Below, one piece after another: positions 5,150 through 5,168 of a DNA stretch of 5,168 bases; the first letter of the stretch is position 1; every line of letters begins with the position of its first letter. The position numbers and the translations under genes are program-made. Origin of the DNA: an uncultured Collinsella sp. (GTDB lineage: Bacteria > Actinomycetota > Coriobacteriia > Coriobacteriales > Coriobacteriaceae); contig CAJLUE010000096.1 in the NCBI GenBank assembly GCA_905209765.1, positions 1-5,168 of the forward strand, written 5' to 3'. Below the pieces are notes generated by a model that was not told the origin of the DNA, made no database searches, and saw only the letters and a list, made by a program, of their open reading frames with translations.

Positions 5150-5168
5150 TGCGGAACTCGCGACAAAC

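Overview
The window looks like chromosomal DNA of a moderately GC-rich actinobacterium. Gene content and style suggest a gut Coriobacteriia member such as Collinsella. That assignment is recognition and inference, because no 16S or other species-level marker is present. Nearly all of it is housekeeping DNA. No phage, insertion-sequence transposase, CRISPR array or defence module is visible.

Layout, left to right. Positions 1-1053 (+) hold the 3' part of a gene for an exported, bactofilin-like beta-repeat protein with a C-terminal multi-pass membrane region. It converges on a minus-strand gene cluster. The 130-bp gap between them holds two REP-like palindromes and a strong terminator that serves typA. 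The minus-strand cluster, in transcription order, is a bifunctional-nuclease-family (DUF151) protein (4506-4006), a small two-helix membrane protein (3975-3619), an unrecognised acidic soluble protein (3588-3139), and the ribosome-associated GTPase TypA/BipA (3021-1183). The first three genes are 30 bp apart and look like one operon. typA follows after 117 bp and may be co-transcribed or may have its own promoter, but no convincing promoter was seen there.

Positions 4507-4691 hold the candidate promoter of the operon, a REP-like inverted repeat and the terminator of a tRNA array. Positions 4692-4992 (-) encode tRNA-Ile(GAT), tRNA-Ala(TGC) and a second, identical tRNA-Ile(GAT). In transcription order this is Ile, a long hairpin, Ala, Ile. 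A strong promoter with an A/T-rich upstream element and a GC-rich discriminator lies at 5007-5058. Positions 5059-5168 show only a terminator-like hairpin and no recognisable gene.

The genes fit a translation and growth theme (stable RNA plus a translational GTPase), but the roles of the two small unknown proteins cannot be read from sequence. The most unusual features are the related stem-loops with a GGG-C-GG core and the large hairpin lodged 11 nt before tRNA-Ala. Neither amounts to evidence of a new system.
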